A DNA stretch of 64,000 bases from Pseudomonas sp. B21-023 (GTDB taxonomy: Bacteria > Pseudomonadota > Gammaproteobacteria > Pseudomonadales > Pseudomonadaceae), in assembly GCF_024749165.1 (NCBI RefSeq), contig NZ_CP087190.1:1-64000 (forward strand), given 5' to 3'. The translations under genes and the position numbers were made by a program. Below the pieces are notes generated by a model that saw only the letters and a list, made by a program, of their open reading frames with translations, did no database searches and was not told the origin of the DNA. Positions 11,982 through 21,777 of the stretch are shown here, piece by piece. Numbering within the stretch: the stretch's first letter is position 1; each line of letters opens with the position of its first letter.

Positions 11982-13631
11982 ATGCCATCAGCCGATTCTG
12001 TCTACGACTATGTGGTCGTGGGGGCCGGTCCCGCCGGTTGCCTACTGGCCAATCGTTTGTCCGCCGACCCATCCTGCCGGGTGTTGCTGCTCGAGGCGGG
12101 CGGGCGTGACAACTATCCCTGGATTCATATCCCCGTCGGTTACCTTTACTGCATCGGCAATCCACGCACCGACTGGTGCATGAAGACCGAGGCCCAGCCT
12201 GGGCTGAACGGGCGTGCCCTGGGCTATCCGCGGGGCAAGGTGCTGGGTGGCTGTTCGTCCATCAACGGCATGATCTACATGCGCGGCCAGGCTGCCGACT
12301 ACGACCTTTGGGCCGAGCAAGGCAACGAGGGCTGGGCATGGAAGGATGTGCTGCCGCTGTTCAAGGCCAGCGAGAGCCACTATGCCGGTGCCAGCGACAG
12401 CCATGGTGCCGACGGTGAATGGCGGGTCGAGCAGCAGCGCTACAGCTGGCCGATCCTCGATGCCTTTCGCGACGCGGCCGAACAAAGCGGCATCGCCAGG
12501 ATCGACGACTTCAATACGGGCGACAACGCCGGCTGTGGATACTTTCAGGTCAACCAGCGCAATGGAGTGCGCTGGAACTCGGCCAAGGCGTTTCTCAGGC
12601 CCATCCTCAAGCGAGCAAACCTGACTGTGCTGACCGGCGTGCAGGTCGACCAGGTTGTGCTCGGCAACACACGCGCCCGGGCTGTAAGGGCACTGTGGCA
12701 AGGTGCATGGCATGAGTTCGCGGCACGCCGCGAGATTATTCTCTGCGCAGGTTCGGTCGGTTCGCCCGGCATCCTGCAGCGCTCGGGGATCGGCCCACGC
12801 AAACTGCTCGAAGGGTTGGGCATCGCCGTGCGCCACGACATGCCTGGCGTCGGCGGCAACCTGCAGGACCACCTGCAATTGCGCCTGATCTACCAGATCC
12901 AGAACACACGCACCCTTAACCAGATGGCCAACAGCTTGTGGGGTAAGCTGGGCATGGGCCTGCGCTATGCCTACGACCGCAGTGGCCCGCTGGCCATGGC
13001 GCCAAGCCAGCTGGGAGCCTTTGCCCGCTCGAGCCCCGAGCAGGCGACCGCCAACCTTCAGTATCACGTCCAGCCCTTGTCGCTGGAGCGCTTCGGCGAG
13101 CCGCTGCACCGGTTCCCGGCCTTCACCGCGTCGGTATGTAACCTGCGCCCGGCCAGTCGAGGTCGAATCGATATCCGCTCGGCGGACATGAACGCCGCGC
13201 CGCTGATCGACCCCAACTACCTCAGCACCCCTGAGGACCTGCGTGTGGCCGCTGACGCCATCCGCCTTACCCGGCGCATCGTCCAGGCCCCAGCCCTGGC
13301 CGCCTTCGAGCCCCGCGAGTACCTGCCCGGCCCTGCCCTGCAGAGCGAGGAAGCGTTGCACCAAGCCGCCGGTCAGATCGGTACCACCATCTTCCACCCG
13401 GTAGGTACCTGCCGCATGGGCAGCGGTGCGCTCGATGTTGTGGATAACCAGCTGCGCGTGCACGGCATTCCGGGCCTGCGTGTGGCGGATGCCTCGATCA
13501 TGCCGCAGATAGTCTCCGGCAATACCTGTTCACCCACGTTGATGATTGCCGAAAAGGCGGCACAACTGATTCTCAAGGGAGCCAACACCCAGACCAACCT
13601 CAGCGACAGCAACGCGATACCGACGCCCTGA
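11982..13631 (+). CDS. GMC-family FAD oxidoreductase (choline/alcohol dehydrogenase-like)
   Basis: This 549-residue flavoprotein belongs to the glucose-methanol-choline family, which oxidises alcohols to aldehydes. It shows the FAD motif VVVGAGPAGCLLANRL near residue 10, the GMC signature GKVLGGCSSINGMIYMRG near 87, the second signature GSVGSPGILQRSGIG near 261, and the C-terminal FHPVGTCRMG near 470, which carries the catalytic-type histidine, followed by a SGNTCSPTLMIAEKAA end. The substrate is unknown. 'Choline dehydrogenase' annotations of such proteins are often only family-level, and the true choline genes here are elsewhere. ATG 11982 was preferred to a TTG two codons earlier. An MFS transporter gene follows after 97 bp, suggesting uptake and oxidation of one substrate. 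Confidence 0.88.
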   Translation: MPSADSVYDYVVVGAGPAGCLLANRLSADPSCRVLLLEAGGRDNYPWIHIPVGYLYCIGNPRTDWCMKTEAQPGLNGRALGYPRGKVLGGCSSINGMIYMRGQAADYDLWAEQGNEGWAWKDVLPLFKASESHYAGASDSHGADGEWRVEQQRYSWPILDAFRDAAEQSGIARIDDFNTGDNAGCGYFQVNQRNGVRWNSAKAFLRPILKRANLTVLTGVQVDQVVLGNTRARAVRALWQGAWHEFAARREIILCAGSVGSPGILQRSGIGPRKLLEGLGIAVRHDMPGVGGNLQDHLQLRLIYQIQNTRTLNQMANSLWGKLGMGLRYAYDRSGPLAMAPSQLGAFARSSPEQATANLQYHVQPLSLERFGEPLHRFPAFTASVCNLRPASRGRIDIRSADMNAAPLIDPNYLSTPEDLRVAADAIRLTRRIVQAPALAAFEPREYLPGPALQSEEALHQAAGQIGTTIFHPVGTCRMGSGALDVVDNQLRVHGIPGLRVADASIMPQIVSGNTCSPTLMIAEKAAQLILKGANTQTNLSDSNAIPTP

Positions 13632-13728
13632 CCCGGGTGTGTGCAACAGCGGCAGCGCGAGGTCAGCAGCTGCCGGCAGTGGAACAACAAGAATAATCAC
13701 TGTGGCCCCAGGGCCGAGGACAGCAACG

Positions 13729-15348
13729 ATGTCGGATTACATCCAGGAACAGGGCGCGGCGGCGAGCAGCCCCAGCCGCCGTGAGGAACGCAAGATCATT
13801 TTCGCGTCATCCCTCGGGACAGTGTTCGAGTGGTATGACTTCTTTCTTTATGGCGCCCTGGCGGCGGTGATCAGCAAGCAGTTCTTTGCAGGGGTCAACG
13901 ACACCACGGCGTTCATCTTCGCCTTGATGGCCTTTGCTGCGGGCTTTCTGGTGCGCCCGTTCGGTGCCCTGGTGTTCGGGCGGCTCGGCGACATGATTGG
14001 GCGCAAATACACTTTCCTGGTCACCATCGTGCTGATGGGCCTGTCGACCTTCGCGGTGGGCCTGCTGCCCACGTACGCCAGCATTGGCATTGCCGCACCG
14101 ATCATCCTGGTGGTGCTGCGCATGCTCCAGGGCCTGGCGCTGGGCGGCGAGTACGGCGGCGCGGCCACTTACGTGGCCGAACACGCGCCGCCCGGCAAGC
14201 GCGGTTTCCACACCGGCTTCATCCAGTCCACCGCCACACTCGGCCTGCTGTTGTCGCTGATCGTGGTCCTGGCCAGCCGCTACATCAGTGGTGATCAGTT
14301 CGAGACCTGGGGCTGGCGCCTGCCGTTCCTGCTGTCGATCGTGTTGCTGGCGATCTCCACCTGGATCCGCATGAGCATGCACGAGTCGCCGGCGTTCGTG
14401 AAAATGAAAGCCCAGGGCAAGATAAGCAAGTCGCCGATCCGCGAGTCGTTCACCTCTTGGCCGAACCTGAAGGTGGTCCTGACCGCGCTGTTCAGCATCA
14501 ACGCCGGGCAAGCGGTGACCTTCTATACCGCACAGTTCTATGTGCTGTTCTTCATGACCCAGATGCTCAAGATGGACCCGGCCCAGGCCAATACCCTGTT
14601 GATCATCAGCGTGGTGATCGGCGCGCCGTTCTTCGTGTTCTTCGGCTGGCTGTCGGACCGCATCGGGCGCAAGCCAATCCTCATGGTCGGGCTGTTGCTG
14701 GCCACCGTGTGCTACTTCCCGATGTTCAAGGCGCTGAGCCATTACGCCAACCCGCAGATCGACGCCGCCAGCCGAGAAGCGCCCATCGTCGTCAGCGCCA
14801 ACCCGCAGGGCTGCACCTTCCAGTTCGACCCGGTGGGCAAGGCCCGCTTCGACAGCCCCTGCGACAAGGTAAAGACCTTCCTGGTCAAACAGGGCCTGCC
14901 CTACAGCTCGGTCGAGGCTGCCGGCAGCGAAGTGCAGGTGAGTATCGGCGACAAGACCATCAACGGCTTCGACGAGGCGGCCATGCGCAGCGCCATCGAA
15001 GCGGCTGGCTATCCGGCCAAGGCGGACCCGGCGCATGTGAATCAGGTGATGGTGGTGGTGTTGATCGTTGCCATGATCCTGATCGCCACCATGACCTACG
15101 GGCCACTGGCGGCGGTAATGGTCGAACTGTTCCCGACGCGAATCCGCTATACCTCGATGTCCCTGCCCTACCACATCGGCAACGGCTGGTTCGGTGGGTT
15201 CCTGCCAACGGTATCGTTCGCGTTGGTGGTGTATACCGGGGATATCTTCTATGGGCTTTGGTACCCGGTGCTGATTACTGGGGTGAGCCTGGTGGTGGGG
15301 ATCTTCTGCCTGAAAGAGACCAAGGACGTGGATATCGATAAGGTCTGA
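13729..15348 (+). CDS. MFS metabolite:proton symporter with a large extramembrane insert
   Basis: This 539-residue major facilitator transporter resembles the metabolite:H+ symporter (ProP/KgtP/ShiA-like) group. The N-terminal half has SSLGTVFEWYDFFLYG near 24-39, the MFS loop motif GRLGDMIGRK near 84 and RMLQGLALGGEYGG near 130. A second loop motif, GWLSDRIGRK, lies near 305. About 100 hydrophilic residues (about 337-439, bases 14739-15045), with two cysteines near its start, interrupt the membrane segments of the C-terminal half. The start ATG 13729 (MSDYIQEQG) was chosen over an upstream in-frame start that lacks a family-like N-terminus. The substrate is unknown and probably linked to the GMC enzyme upstream. 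Confidence 0.85.
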   Translation: MSDYIQEQGAAASSPSRREERKIIFASSLGTVFEWYDFFLYGALAAVISKQFFAGVNDTTAFIFALMAFAAGFLVRPFGALVFGRLGDMIGRKYTFLVTIVLMGLSTFAVGLLPTYASIGIAAPIILVVLRMLQGLALGGEYGGAATYVAEHAPPGKRGFHTGFIQSTATLGLLLSLIVVLASRYISGDQFETWGWRLPFLLSIVLLAISTWIRMSMHESPAFVKMKAQGKISKSPIRESFTSWPNLKVVLTALFSINAGQAVTFYTAQFYVLFFMTQMLKMDPAQANTLLIISVVIGAPFFVFFGWLSDRIGRKPILMVGLLLATVCYFPMFKALSHYANPQIDAASREAPIVVSANPQGCTFQFDPVGKARFDSPCDKVKTFLVKQGLPYSSVEAAGSEVQVSIGDKTINGFDEAAMRSAIEAAGYPAKADPAHVNQVMVVVLIVAMILIATMTYGPLAAVMVELFPTRIRYTSMSLPYHIGNGWFGGFLPTVSFALVVYTGDIFYGLWYPVLITGVSLVVGIFCLKETKDVDIDKV

Positions 15349-15354
15349 GGTGGC

Positions 15355-15487
15355 CGGGGCTGCTTTGCAGCCCTTTCGCCGGCAAGCCGGCTCCCACCCC
15401 ACCGCGCAGTTTTCGAGATTACGCGTACCTGTGGGAGCTGGCTTGTCGTGGCGACGAACCGCAGCGAAAGGGCCGCCAAGCGGCCCC
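15355..15487. repeat. Paired REP hairpin region
   Basis: GCCGGCAAGCCGGCTCCCAC on the left and GTGGGAGCTGGCTTGTC on the right form an inverted pair, bordered by GGGGCTGCTTTGCAGCCC-like hairpin ends. It lies directly after the MFS stop codon. Confidence 0.85.
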
Positions 15488-15508
15488 AGCCTGCGGCTTC
15501 ACGGGCAT

Positions 15509-15539
15509 AAAAAAACCGGCGTAAAAGCCGGTTTTTTTA
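15509..15539. terminator. Bidirectional-looking intrinsic terminator
   Basis: AAAAACCGGC-GTAAAA-GCCGGTTTTTTT forms a GC-rich hairpin flanked by A and T runs, so it could stop transcription from either side. The MFS unit ends to its left and the acyltransferase-gmhB-glyS-glyQ unit ends to its right. Confidence 0.9.
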
Positions 15540-15667
15540 TAGCGCGAAAAAACTTATGCACGATTTTCGCAAAAACGTCATACATGGAAATAAACAGCTA
15601 ATTCAATCACTTAGCATATCTTGACGATCATCCATGCAAAACTTGCTAACAAGTTATCCACAGATCG
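15540..15667. other. Non-coding gap with a perfect DnaA box
   Basis: This AT-richer stretch between two convergent units holds no convincing ORF. It contains one perfect TTATCCACA nonamer at 15654-15662, just outside the acyltransferase stop codon. Together with the REP pair and terminator to its left it fills the gap from 15349 to 15667. Confidence 0.6.
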
Positions 15668-16438
15668 TCAGGCTGGCTGCTGCTCCGGGTTTTCCGCCAG
15701 CGGCGGCAGCGAACCCATGGCACGCTGGGTCGCTTCGTTCCAGGCCTGGGCGCGGTCGTTCAGCTCGGCGATGGCACGTGGGCCAGTGCCCACTGCATAC
15801 ATCGGTTCACCGATTACCACCTCGATGGTGCCCGGGCGCTTGCCCCAGCCTTCACGCGGCCAGAACTTGCCGGCGTTGTGGGCAATCGGCAGTACCGGCA
15901 GCCCGGCGTTGACCGCCAGGGCTGTACCGCCGCGGGAAAACTTGCCGATCTGGCCATGGGGCACGCGGGTGCCTTCGGGGAAGATCAGTACCCAGGTGCC
16001 CTGCTTGAGCAGCTCGTCGCCCTGGCTGGCCACCTGGCGCAGTGCCTCTTTGGGGTTCTTGCGATCGATGGCGATCGGCCGCAGCATGGCCATGGCCCAG
16101 CCGAAGAAGGGCACATACAGCAGTTCGCGCTTGAGCACCTGGCTCAGCGGCGAGAAATATGCGGAGAGCAGGAAGGTTTCCCAGGTGCTCTGGTGGTTCG
16201 ACAGGATCACGCAAGGTACTTTCGGCACGTTCTCGGCACCGGTGATCTTGTAGTCGATGCCCAGGACCGTGCGCACCAAAAACAATGCGCAGCGGCACCA
16301 GTACACGTTGATGAACTTGTAGCGCTTGGGGAACGGCAGGAAGGGCGCGACGAAGAAGCTCAGCGAGCACCACAGTAGCGAACTGGTGCCCAACAGCAGG
16401 TAAAAAAGAAAGATTCTGATCGCCTGCAGGATCGACAT
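15668..16438 (-). CDS. plsC: 1-acyl-sn-glycerol-3-phosphate acyltransferase (PlsC family)
   Basis: This inner-membrane enzyme transfers an acyl chain to lysophosphatidic acid in phospholipid synthesis. The 256-residue protein has an N-terminal hydrophobic segment (about 8-35), the catalytic motif NHQSTWE near 81-87 (an H-x4-E variant of the usual H-x4-D, with His82), and the acyl-acceptor motif FPEGTR at 153-158. P. aeruginosa has the same gene at the same place (called lptA there), next to gmhB. It is the last gene of the glyQ-glyS-gmhB-plsC unit, 65 bp after gmhB. Family assignment is firm; the exact acceptor is inferred. Confidence 0.9.
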   Translation of the reverse strand: MSILQAIRIFLFYLLLGTSSLLWCSLSFFVAPFLPFPKRYKFINVYWCRCALFLVRTVLGIDYKITGAENVPKVPCVILSNHQSTWETFLLSAYFSPLSQVLKRELLYVPFFGWAMAMLRPIAIDRKNPKEALRQVASQGDELLKQGTWVLIFPEGTRVPHGQIGKFSRGGTALAVNAGLPVLPIAHNAGKFWPREGWGKRPGTIEVVIGEPMYAVGTGPRAIAELNDRAQAWNEATQRAMGSLPPLAENPEQQPA

Positions 16439-16503
16439 AGTGGCATGTACCGTTGCGGGGCGTGCCCGCCTAATGAAAAGTGCGCCACTCCAGGCGCACT
16501 CAT

Positions 16504-17031
16504 TTAAATAATTTCTCTGGCGATAGCCGCCAGATCGTCGAAAATCAGTGTAGTTTGCGGGACGCCTTTTTCCAGGGTCCTCTCGCCCTTGCCGGTTTTA
16601 ACCAGCACGGGTTGTGCATCGACGGCCAGGGCCGCCTCCAGGTCACCTTTGCTGTCGCCAACGAACCACACGCCGGCCAGGGGCACCTGGTAATGCTCGG
16701 CAATCGCCAGCAGCATGCCGGGCTTGGGCTTGCGGCATTCGCAGCCTGCGTCCGGGCCGTGCGGGCAATGCACGATCAGGCCGACCTCGCCACCCTGCTC
16801 GGCCACCAGCGCGCGCAGGCGCGCATGCATGGCCTCGAGGGTTTCCGGCGAATAGTAGCCGCGGGCAATACCGGACTGGTTAGTGGCCACGGCCACTGTC
16901 CAGCCCGCCTTGCTCAACTGCGCGATAGCCTCGATCGAGCCGGGAATGGGGACCCACTCCTCCAGCGACTTGATATAGGCGTCGGAGTCGTGGTTGATCA
17001 CTCCGTCTCGATCAAGAATCAGCAGTTTCAA
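16504..17031 (-). CDS. gmhB: D-glycero-beta-D-manno-heptose 1,7-bisphosphate 7-phosphatase
   Basis: GmhB removes the 7-phosphate in ADP-heptose synthesis for the LPS inner core. It is a small HAD phosphatase of 175 residues with the nucleophile motif LDRDG (Asp7 and Asp9), VATNQSGIARG near 48-58, the zinc-binding cluster Cys89, His91, Cys97 and Cys99, and RKPKPGM following. The start was assigned to a TTG at 17031, 4 bp after the glyS stop, because the protein must begin at KLLILDRDG; the ATG-initiated frame extends back into glyS and is not credible. The TTG start and close spacing suggest translational coupling to glyS. Confidence 0.9.
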   Translation of the reverse strand: MKLLILDRDGVINHDSDAYIKSLEEWVPIPGSIEAIAQLSKAGWTVAVATNQSGIARGYYSPETLEAMHARLRALVAEQGGEVGLIVHCPHGPDAGCECRKPKPGMLLAIAEHYQVPLAGVWFVGDSKGDLEAALAVDAQPVLVKTGKGERTLEKGVPQTTLIFDDLAAIAREII

Positions 17032-17035
17032 CGAC

Positions 17036-19090
17036 TTACCCCAGCAGCGAGATATCGGCCACGCCCAGGAACAGGCCGCGCAGGCGGCTGAGCAGGGCAT
17101 AACGGTTGGCGCGTACCTTGGCGTCCTCGGCGTTGACCATCACCGCCTCGAAGAAGGCGTCGACCGGGTCACGCAGGGCGGCCAGGCGGGCCAGGGCTTC
17201 GCTGTACTGGCGCGCGGCTGCCATCGGTTGCACGGCCTGGTCGGCCTGCTGGATGGCCGAGTACAGGGAGAACTCGTTGGCGTTGTCGAAGTACTTCGGC
17301 TCGACCTGGTCGGCGATGGCACCTTCGGCTTTACCCAGCAGGTTCGACACGCGCTTGTTCGCTGCCGCCAGGGCTTCGGCTTCCGGCAGTTTGCGGAAGG
17401 CCTGCACGGCCTGCACGCGCTGGTCGAAGTCCAGCGCCGAGCCCGGCTTCAGGGCACGCACCGACAGGTAGGTGGAGACGTCGATGCCTTCGTCCTCGTA
17501 GCGTGCGCGCAGGCGGTCGAAGATGAACTCCAGTACCTGCTCGGACAGGCCGGCGGCCTTGACCTTGGCACCGAACTGCTTGACCGCGAACTCGACCGCG
17601 ACATTCAGGTCCAGGTCGAGCTGCTTCTCGATCAGGATACGCAGCACGCCCAGGGCGGCACGGCGCAGGGCGTATGGGTCCTTGCTGCCGGTGGGCAGCA
17701 TGCCGATGCCGAAGATGCCGACCAGGGTGTCGAGCTTGTCGGCGATGGCCACGGCGGCACCGGTGAGGGTCTGCGGCAGCTCGGCGCCAGCGCCGCGCGG
17801 CATGTACTGCTCGTTCAGCGCCAGGGCGACGTCTTCCGGCTCGCCATCGTTGAGGGCGTAGTAGTAGCCGGCGATGCCTTGCATCTCCGGGAACTCACCG
17901 ACCATTTCCGAGGCCAGGTCGCACTTGGACAGCAGGCCGGCACGACCAGCGTTGGCGGCGCTGCCACCGATGTACGGAGCAATGAAGGCGGCCAGCTTGG
18001 AGACGCGCTCGGCTTTTTCGAACACGGTACCCAGCTGAGCCTGGAACACTACGTTCTTCAGGCGCTCGTTGAAGCTTTCCAGGGGCTGCTTCTTGTCTTG
18101 CTTGAAGAAGAACTCGGCGTCGGTCAGGCGCGGGCGCACGACCTTCTCGTTGCCCTGCACGATCTGCTTGGGGTCGCGGCTCTCGACGTTGGCCACGGTG
18201 ATGAAGCGCGGCAGCAGCTTGCCTTCGCTGTCCAGCAGGCAGAAGTACTTCTGGTTGTCCTGCATGGTGGTGATCAGCGCTTCCTGCGGCACCTCGAGGA
18301 AACGCTCCTCGAACGAGCACACCAGCGGCACCGGCCACTCGACCAGGGCGGTCACTTCGTCCAGCAGCGCCGGCGGCACGATGGCCGTGCCTTCCTGCTG
18401 CATGGCCAGCTCTGCGGTGCGCTTGCTGATCAGCTCCCGACGCTCGGCAAAGTCAGCCAGCACGTGGGCCTTGCGCAGGTCCTCGACGTAGTTGGCCGGG
18501 GTGGTGATGAGTACGTTTTCCGGGTGGTGGAAGCGGTGGCCACGGGATTCACGGCCGGCTTTCTGGGCCAGGATGGTGCAGTCGACGACCTGATCGCCCA
18601 GCAGCATCACCAGCCACTGGGTCGGGCGCACGAACTCTTCACGGCTGGCGCCCCAGTGCATGCGCTTGGGGATCGGCAGGTCGTTGAGTGAATCCTCGAC
18701 GATGGTTGGCAGCAGGCTGGCAGTGGCCTTGCCCGGAATGTGCTGGGAGAAGCGCAGCTTCGGGCCGCTCTGGTCGATGTCCGACAGTTCGACGCCACAC
18801 TTCTTGGCAAAGCCCAGGGCGGCCTGGGTTGGCTGGCCTTCGGCATTGAACGCGGCCTGCAGGGGCGGGCCGTCGATGTTGATGCTGCGGTCCGGCTGCT
18901 GCACGTCCAGCTGGCGGATCAGCACGGCCAGGCGGCGCGGTGCAGCGTAGACATGCTTGCCGGTGTAGTTCAGGCCGGCGGCCTGCAGGCCTTTCTCGAT
19001 GCCGGCGAGGAAAGCGTCGCCCAGCGTGGCGAGGGCCTTGGGTGGCAGCTCTTCGGTGCCCAGTTCAACCAGGAAATCTTGAGCACTCAT
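17036..19090 (-). CDS. glyS: Glycine--tRNA ligase beta subunit
   Basis: GlyS is the large subunit of the bacterial alpha2beta2 glycyl-tRNA synthetase and carries tRNA recognition and an HD-like domain. The 684-residue length is normal, the chain begins [20 protein letters not shown], and internal landmarks include [19 protein letters not shown] near 130-148. Its ATG overlaps the glyQ stop by 4 bp, so the two subunits are translationally coupled. gmhB follows 4 bp downstream. Confidence 0.97.
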   Translation of the reverse strand: MSAQDFLVELGTEELPPKALATLGDAFLAGIEKGLQAAGLNYTGKHVYAAPRRLAVLIRQLDVQQPDRSINIDGPPLQAAFNAEGQPTQAALGFAKKCGVELSDIDQSGPKLRFSQHIPGKATASLLPTIVEDSLNDLPIPKRMHWGASREEFVRPTQWLVMLLGDQVVDCTILAQKAGRESRGHRFHHPENVLITTPANYVEDLRKAHVLADFAERRELISKRTAELAMQQEGTAIVPPALLDEVTALVEWPVPLVCSFEERFLEVPQEALITTMQDNQKYFCLLDSEGKLLPRFITVANVESRDPKQIVQGNEKVVRPRLTDAEFFFKQDKKQPLESFNERLKNVVFQAQLGTVFEKAERVSKLAAFIAPYIGGSAANAGRAGLLSKCDLASEMVGEFPEMQGIAGYYYALNDGEPEDVALALNEQYMPRGAGAELPQTLTGAAVAIADKLDTLVGIFGIGMLPTGSKDPYALRRAALGVLRILIEKQLDLDLNVAVEFAVKQFGAKVKAAGLSEQVLEFIFDRLRARYEDEGIDVSTYLSVRALKPGSALDFDQRVQAVQAFRKLPEAEALAAANKRVSNLLGKAEGAIADQVEPKYFDNANEFSLYSAIQQADQAVQPMAAARQYSEALARLAALRDPVDAFFEAVMVNAEDAKVRANRYALLSRLRGLFLGVADISLLG

Positions 19091-20043
19091 TGTGCAGCCT
19101 CCAGCTTAGCCAACACTTCGTCACGCAGTTCAGGGGTGGCCATCGGGAAGCCCAGGCGTGCGCGAGCTTGCAGATAGCTTTGCGCCACGTCCCGGGCCAG
19201 GGTACGTACGCGCAGGATGTAGCGCTGGCGCTCGGTCACCGAGATGGCGCGGCGGGCGTCCAGCAGGTTGAAGGTGTGCGAGGCCTTCAGGACCATTTCG
19301 TAGGTCGGCAGCGGCAGGTCCAGCTTGATCAGGCGGTTCGCTTCGCTTTCGTAGAAATCGAACAGTTCGAACAGCTTCTCGACGTTGGCGTGCTCGAAGT
19401 TGTAGGTCGACTGCTCCACTTCGTTCTGGTGGAACACGTCGCCATAGGTGACCTTGCCGAACGGGCCGTCGGCCCACACCAGGTCGTAGACCGAGTCCAC
19501 GCCCTGGATGTACATGGCCAGGCGCTCCAGGCCGTAGGTGATTTCACCCGTGACCGGGTAGCACTCGATACCGCCGACTTGCTGGAAGTAAGTGAACTGA
19601 GTCACCTCCATGCCGTTCAGCCAGATTTCCCAGCCCAGGCCCCAGGCGCCGAGGGTTGGCGATTCCCAGTTGTCTTCGACGAAGCGAATGTCGTGAACCA
19701 GCGGGTCGATGCCGATGGCCTTCAGCGAGCCGAGGTACAGCTCCTGGAAGTTCGCCGGGTTTGGCTTGAGCACCACCTGGAACTGGTAGTAGTGCTGCAG
19801 GCGGTTGGGGTTTTCGCCATACCGCCCGTCGGCGGGGCGACGGCTGGGCTGCACGTAGGCGGCGTTCCAGGTCTCCGGGCCCACGGCGCGCAGGAAGGTA
19901 GCGGTGTGGAAAGTGCCGGCGCCTACTTCCATATCGTAGGGCTGAAGCACCACACAACCTTGAGCTGCCCAGTAGTTCTGCAGGGCGAGGATCAGGTCTT
20001 GGAAGGTACGCACGGCTGGCGTAGGCTGGCTCACGAAATTCAC
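19087..20043 (-). CDS. glyQ: Glycine--tRNA ligase alpha subunit
   Basis: GlyQ is the catalytic subunit that makes glycyl-adenylate and charges tRNA-Gly. The 318-residue protein contains the conserved [12 protein letters not shown] near 19-30, [20 protein letters not shown] segment near 43, [20 protein letters not shown] near 65 and the [19 protein letters not shown] region near 150. It is the promoter-proximal gene of the glyQ-glyS-gmhB-plsC unit and is divergent from tag. Confidence 0.97.
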   Translation of the reverse strand: MNFVSQPTPAVRTFQDLILALQNYWAAQGCVVLQPYDMEVGAGTFHTATFLRAVGPETWNAAYVQPSRRPADGRYGENPNRLQHYYQFQVVLKPNPANFQELYLGSLKAIGIDPLVHDIRFVEDNWESPTLGAWGLGWEIWLNGMEVTQFTYFQQVGGIECYPVTGEITYGLERLAMYIQGVDSVYDLVWADGPFGKVTYGDVFHQNEVEQSTYNFEHANVEKLFELFDFYESEANRLIKLDLPLPTYEMVLKASHTFNLLDARRAISVTERQRYILRVRTLARDVAQSYLQARARLGFPMATPELRDEVLAKLEAAQ

Positions 20044-20117
20044 CTGTATCTGGGGATGCGGATGTAAAGAGCGGGAGTATACCCGATTCGCCTCGCCCTC
20101 TACGTTATTGGAGCCTT
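20044..20117. promoter_or_regulatory. Divergent glyQ / tag promoter region
   Basis: This 74-bp gap separates the glyQ and tag starts. A GTATACC element at about 20076-20082 reads as a -10-like hexamer on either strand. No clear -35 element could be assigned. Confidence 0.35.
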
Positions 20118-20669
20118 ATGCCACGCTGCTTTTGGTGTTCCGACGATCCGTTGTACCAGGCCTATCACGACCACGAGTGGGGAACGCCGCAGCGCGACCC
20201 GGCGTTGCTCTTCGAGATGCTTTTGCTCGAAGGGTTCCAGGCGGGCTTGTCGTGGATCACGGTATTGAAGAAGCGCGAGCGCTATCGCCAGGTGCTGGAA
20301 GGTTTCGACCCGGTGAAACTGGCGCGTATGAGCGACGAACGCATCGAAGAGCTGATGCAGGATGTTGGCATCATCCGCAACCGCCTCAAGCTCAAGGCCG
20401 TGCGCCGCAACGCCCAGGCATGGCTGGCTGTGGATAACCCCGCCGAGTGGCTATGGTCGTTCGTCGGCGGCGCGCCGAAGATCAACCATTTCCAAGGCCG
20501 TGGCGACGTGCCGGCGGTCACCGACGAGGCCAAGGCGATGAGCAAGGCCTTGCAGAAGGCTGGCTTCACTTTCGTCGGGCCGACCATCTGCTACGCCTTC
20601 ATGCAGGCTACCGGCATGGTCATGGACCACACCACCGACTGCGATCGCTACGCCGCGCTGGTGCGCTGA
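20118..20669 (+). CDS. tag: DNA-3-methyladenine glycosylase I
   Basis: Tag excises 3-methyladenine from alkylated DNA. The 183-residue protein has the family's zinc site (Cys4 and His17 in the N-terminal CFWCSDDPLYQAYHDHEWG region, plus the C-terminal MDHTTDC) and the helix-hairpin-helix core with EGFQAGLSW near 42-50. The ATG at 20118 follows TTGGAGCC. A lipid A acyltransferase follows after 41 bp, the same neighbour as in P. aeruginosa. Confidence 0.95.
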   Translation: MPRCFWCSDDPLYQAYHDHEWGTPQRDPALLFEMLLLEGFQAGLSWITVLKKRERYRQVLEGFDPVKLARMSDERIEELMQDVGIIRNRLKLKAVRRNAQAWLAVDNPAEWLWSFVGGAPKINHFQGRGDVPAVTDEAKAMSKALQKAGFTFVGPTICYAFMQATGMVMDHTTDCDRYAALVR

Positions 20670-20710
20670 CGGGGTACAATGCGCGCCTTGCTGAAATAAG
20701 GAATTCGCCT

Positions 20711-21598
20711 GTGGAAAAGTTCAAGGGCGCCCTGATGGTCGGGGTGCTGCGCCTGTTTGCCAAGCTGCCCTGGGGCGCCGTGCAGCGCGTCGGCGCCGGT
20801 ATCGGATGGCTGATGTGGAAAATCCCCAACGGCTCGCGCAATGTCGTGCGCATCAACCTGGCCAAATGCTTCCCGGAGATGGACCCGGCCGAGCGTGAGC
20901 AACTGGTCGGTCGCGCGCTCAAGGACATCGGCAAGTCGTTCGTCGAGAGCGCCTGCGCCTGGATCTGGCCGCCGCAGCGCTCGCTCGACCTGGTCAAGGA
21001 AGTGCACGGCCTGGAAGTGTTGGAGCAGGCCCTGGCCTCGGGCAAGGGCGTGGTCGGCATCACCAGCCACCTGGGCAACTGGGAAGTGCTCAACCACTTC
21101 TATTGTAACCAGTGCAAACCGATCATCTTCTACCGGCCGCCCAAGCTCAAAGCGGTGGATGACCTGCTGCGTGAACAGCGTGTGCAGATGGGCAACCGCG
21201 TGGCGCCTTCGACCAAGGAAGGCATCCTCAGCGTGATAAAGGAAGTGCGCCGAGGTGGCCAGGTGGGCATTCCCGCCGACCCGGAGCCGGCCGAGTCCGC
21301 CGGGGTGTTCGTGCCGTTCCTGGGGACCCAGGCGCTGACCAGCAAGTTCGTGCCGAACATGCTGGCGGGTGGCAAGGCGGTGGGGGTATTCCTGCACGCC
21401 CTGCGCCTGCCCGATGGTTCGGGCTTCAAGGTGTTCCTGGAAGCGGCGCCAGAGGCCATGTACAGCACCGATGTGAATGAATCGGCGGCAGCCATGAGCA
21501 AGGTGGTCGAGCGTTATGTGCGCGAGTACCCGAGCCAGTACATGTGGAGCATGAAGCGCTTCAAGAAGCGCCCGGCTGGCGAGCCGCGCTGGTACTGA
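20711..21598 (+). CDS. lpxL: Lipid A biosynthesis (Kdo)2-lipid IVA lauroyltransferase, LpxL/HtrB family
   Basis: This inner-membrane enzyme adds a secondary acyl chain to lipid A. The 295-residue protein has the family catalytic motif HLGNWE (H-x4-E) near 119-124, an N-terminal hydrophobic stretch, PADPEPAESAGVFVPFLG near 191-208 and a basic C-terminus (MWSMKRFKKRP). The GTG start at 20711 (VEKFKGALM) was chosen because the ORF in the same frame upstream lies over tag; TAAGGAATT supplies the ribosome site. Pseudomonads have several LpxL-like genes, so which position it acylates cannot be told. Confidence 0.88.
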   Translation: MEKFKGALMVGVLRLFAKLPWGAVQRVGAGIGWLMWKIPNGSRNVVRINLAKCFPEMDPAEREQLVGRALKDIGKSFVESACAWIWPPQRSLDLVKEVHGLEVLEQALASGKGVVGITSHLGNWEVLNHFYCNQCKPIIFYRPPKLKAVDDLLREQRVQMGNRVAPSTKEGILSVIKEVRRGGQVGIPADPEPAESAGVFVPFLGTQALTSKFVPNMLAGGKAVGVFLHALRLPDGSGFKVFLEAAPEAMYSTDVNESAAAMSKVVERYVREYPSQYMWSMKRFKKRPAGEPRWY

Positions 21599-21605
21599 GA
21601 TTTCA

Positions 21606-21771
21606 GGGGGGCGCTTTGCGCCCCTTTCGCCGGCAAGCCAGCTCCCACCTTGACCGTGCCGGCCCGAGCTCATGCTTTCGGCTTAGACAAGCTCTGGCTT
21701 GTACAAGGCCCATGGGCTTGCTCGGCCCCGTGGGAGCTGGCTTGCCGGCGATGGGCTGCAAAGCAGCCCCG
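21606..21771. repeat. Paired REP hairpin region
   Basis: GCCGGCAAGCCAGCTCCCAC near 21630 and GTGGGAGCTGGCTTGCCGGC near 21730 form an inverted pair, framed by GGGGCGC..GCGCCCC-like and GGCTGCAAAGCAGCC-like hairpins. It occupies the whole gap between the convergent lpxL and TPR genes. Confidence 0.87.
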
Positions 21772-21777
21772 ACAATC

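Noticed and set aside
14457..15341. 294-codon plus-strand frame inside the MFS gene
   Set aside because: Off-frame shadow of the transporter; the MFS frame has clear motifs and membrane helices.
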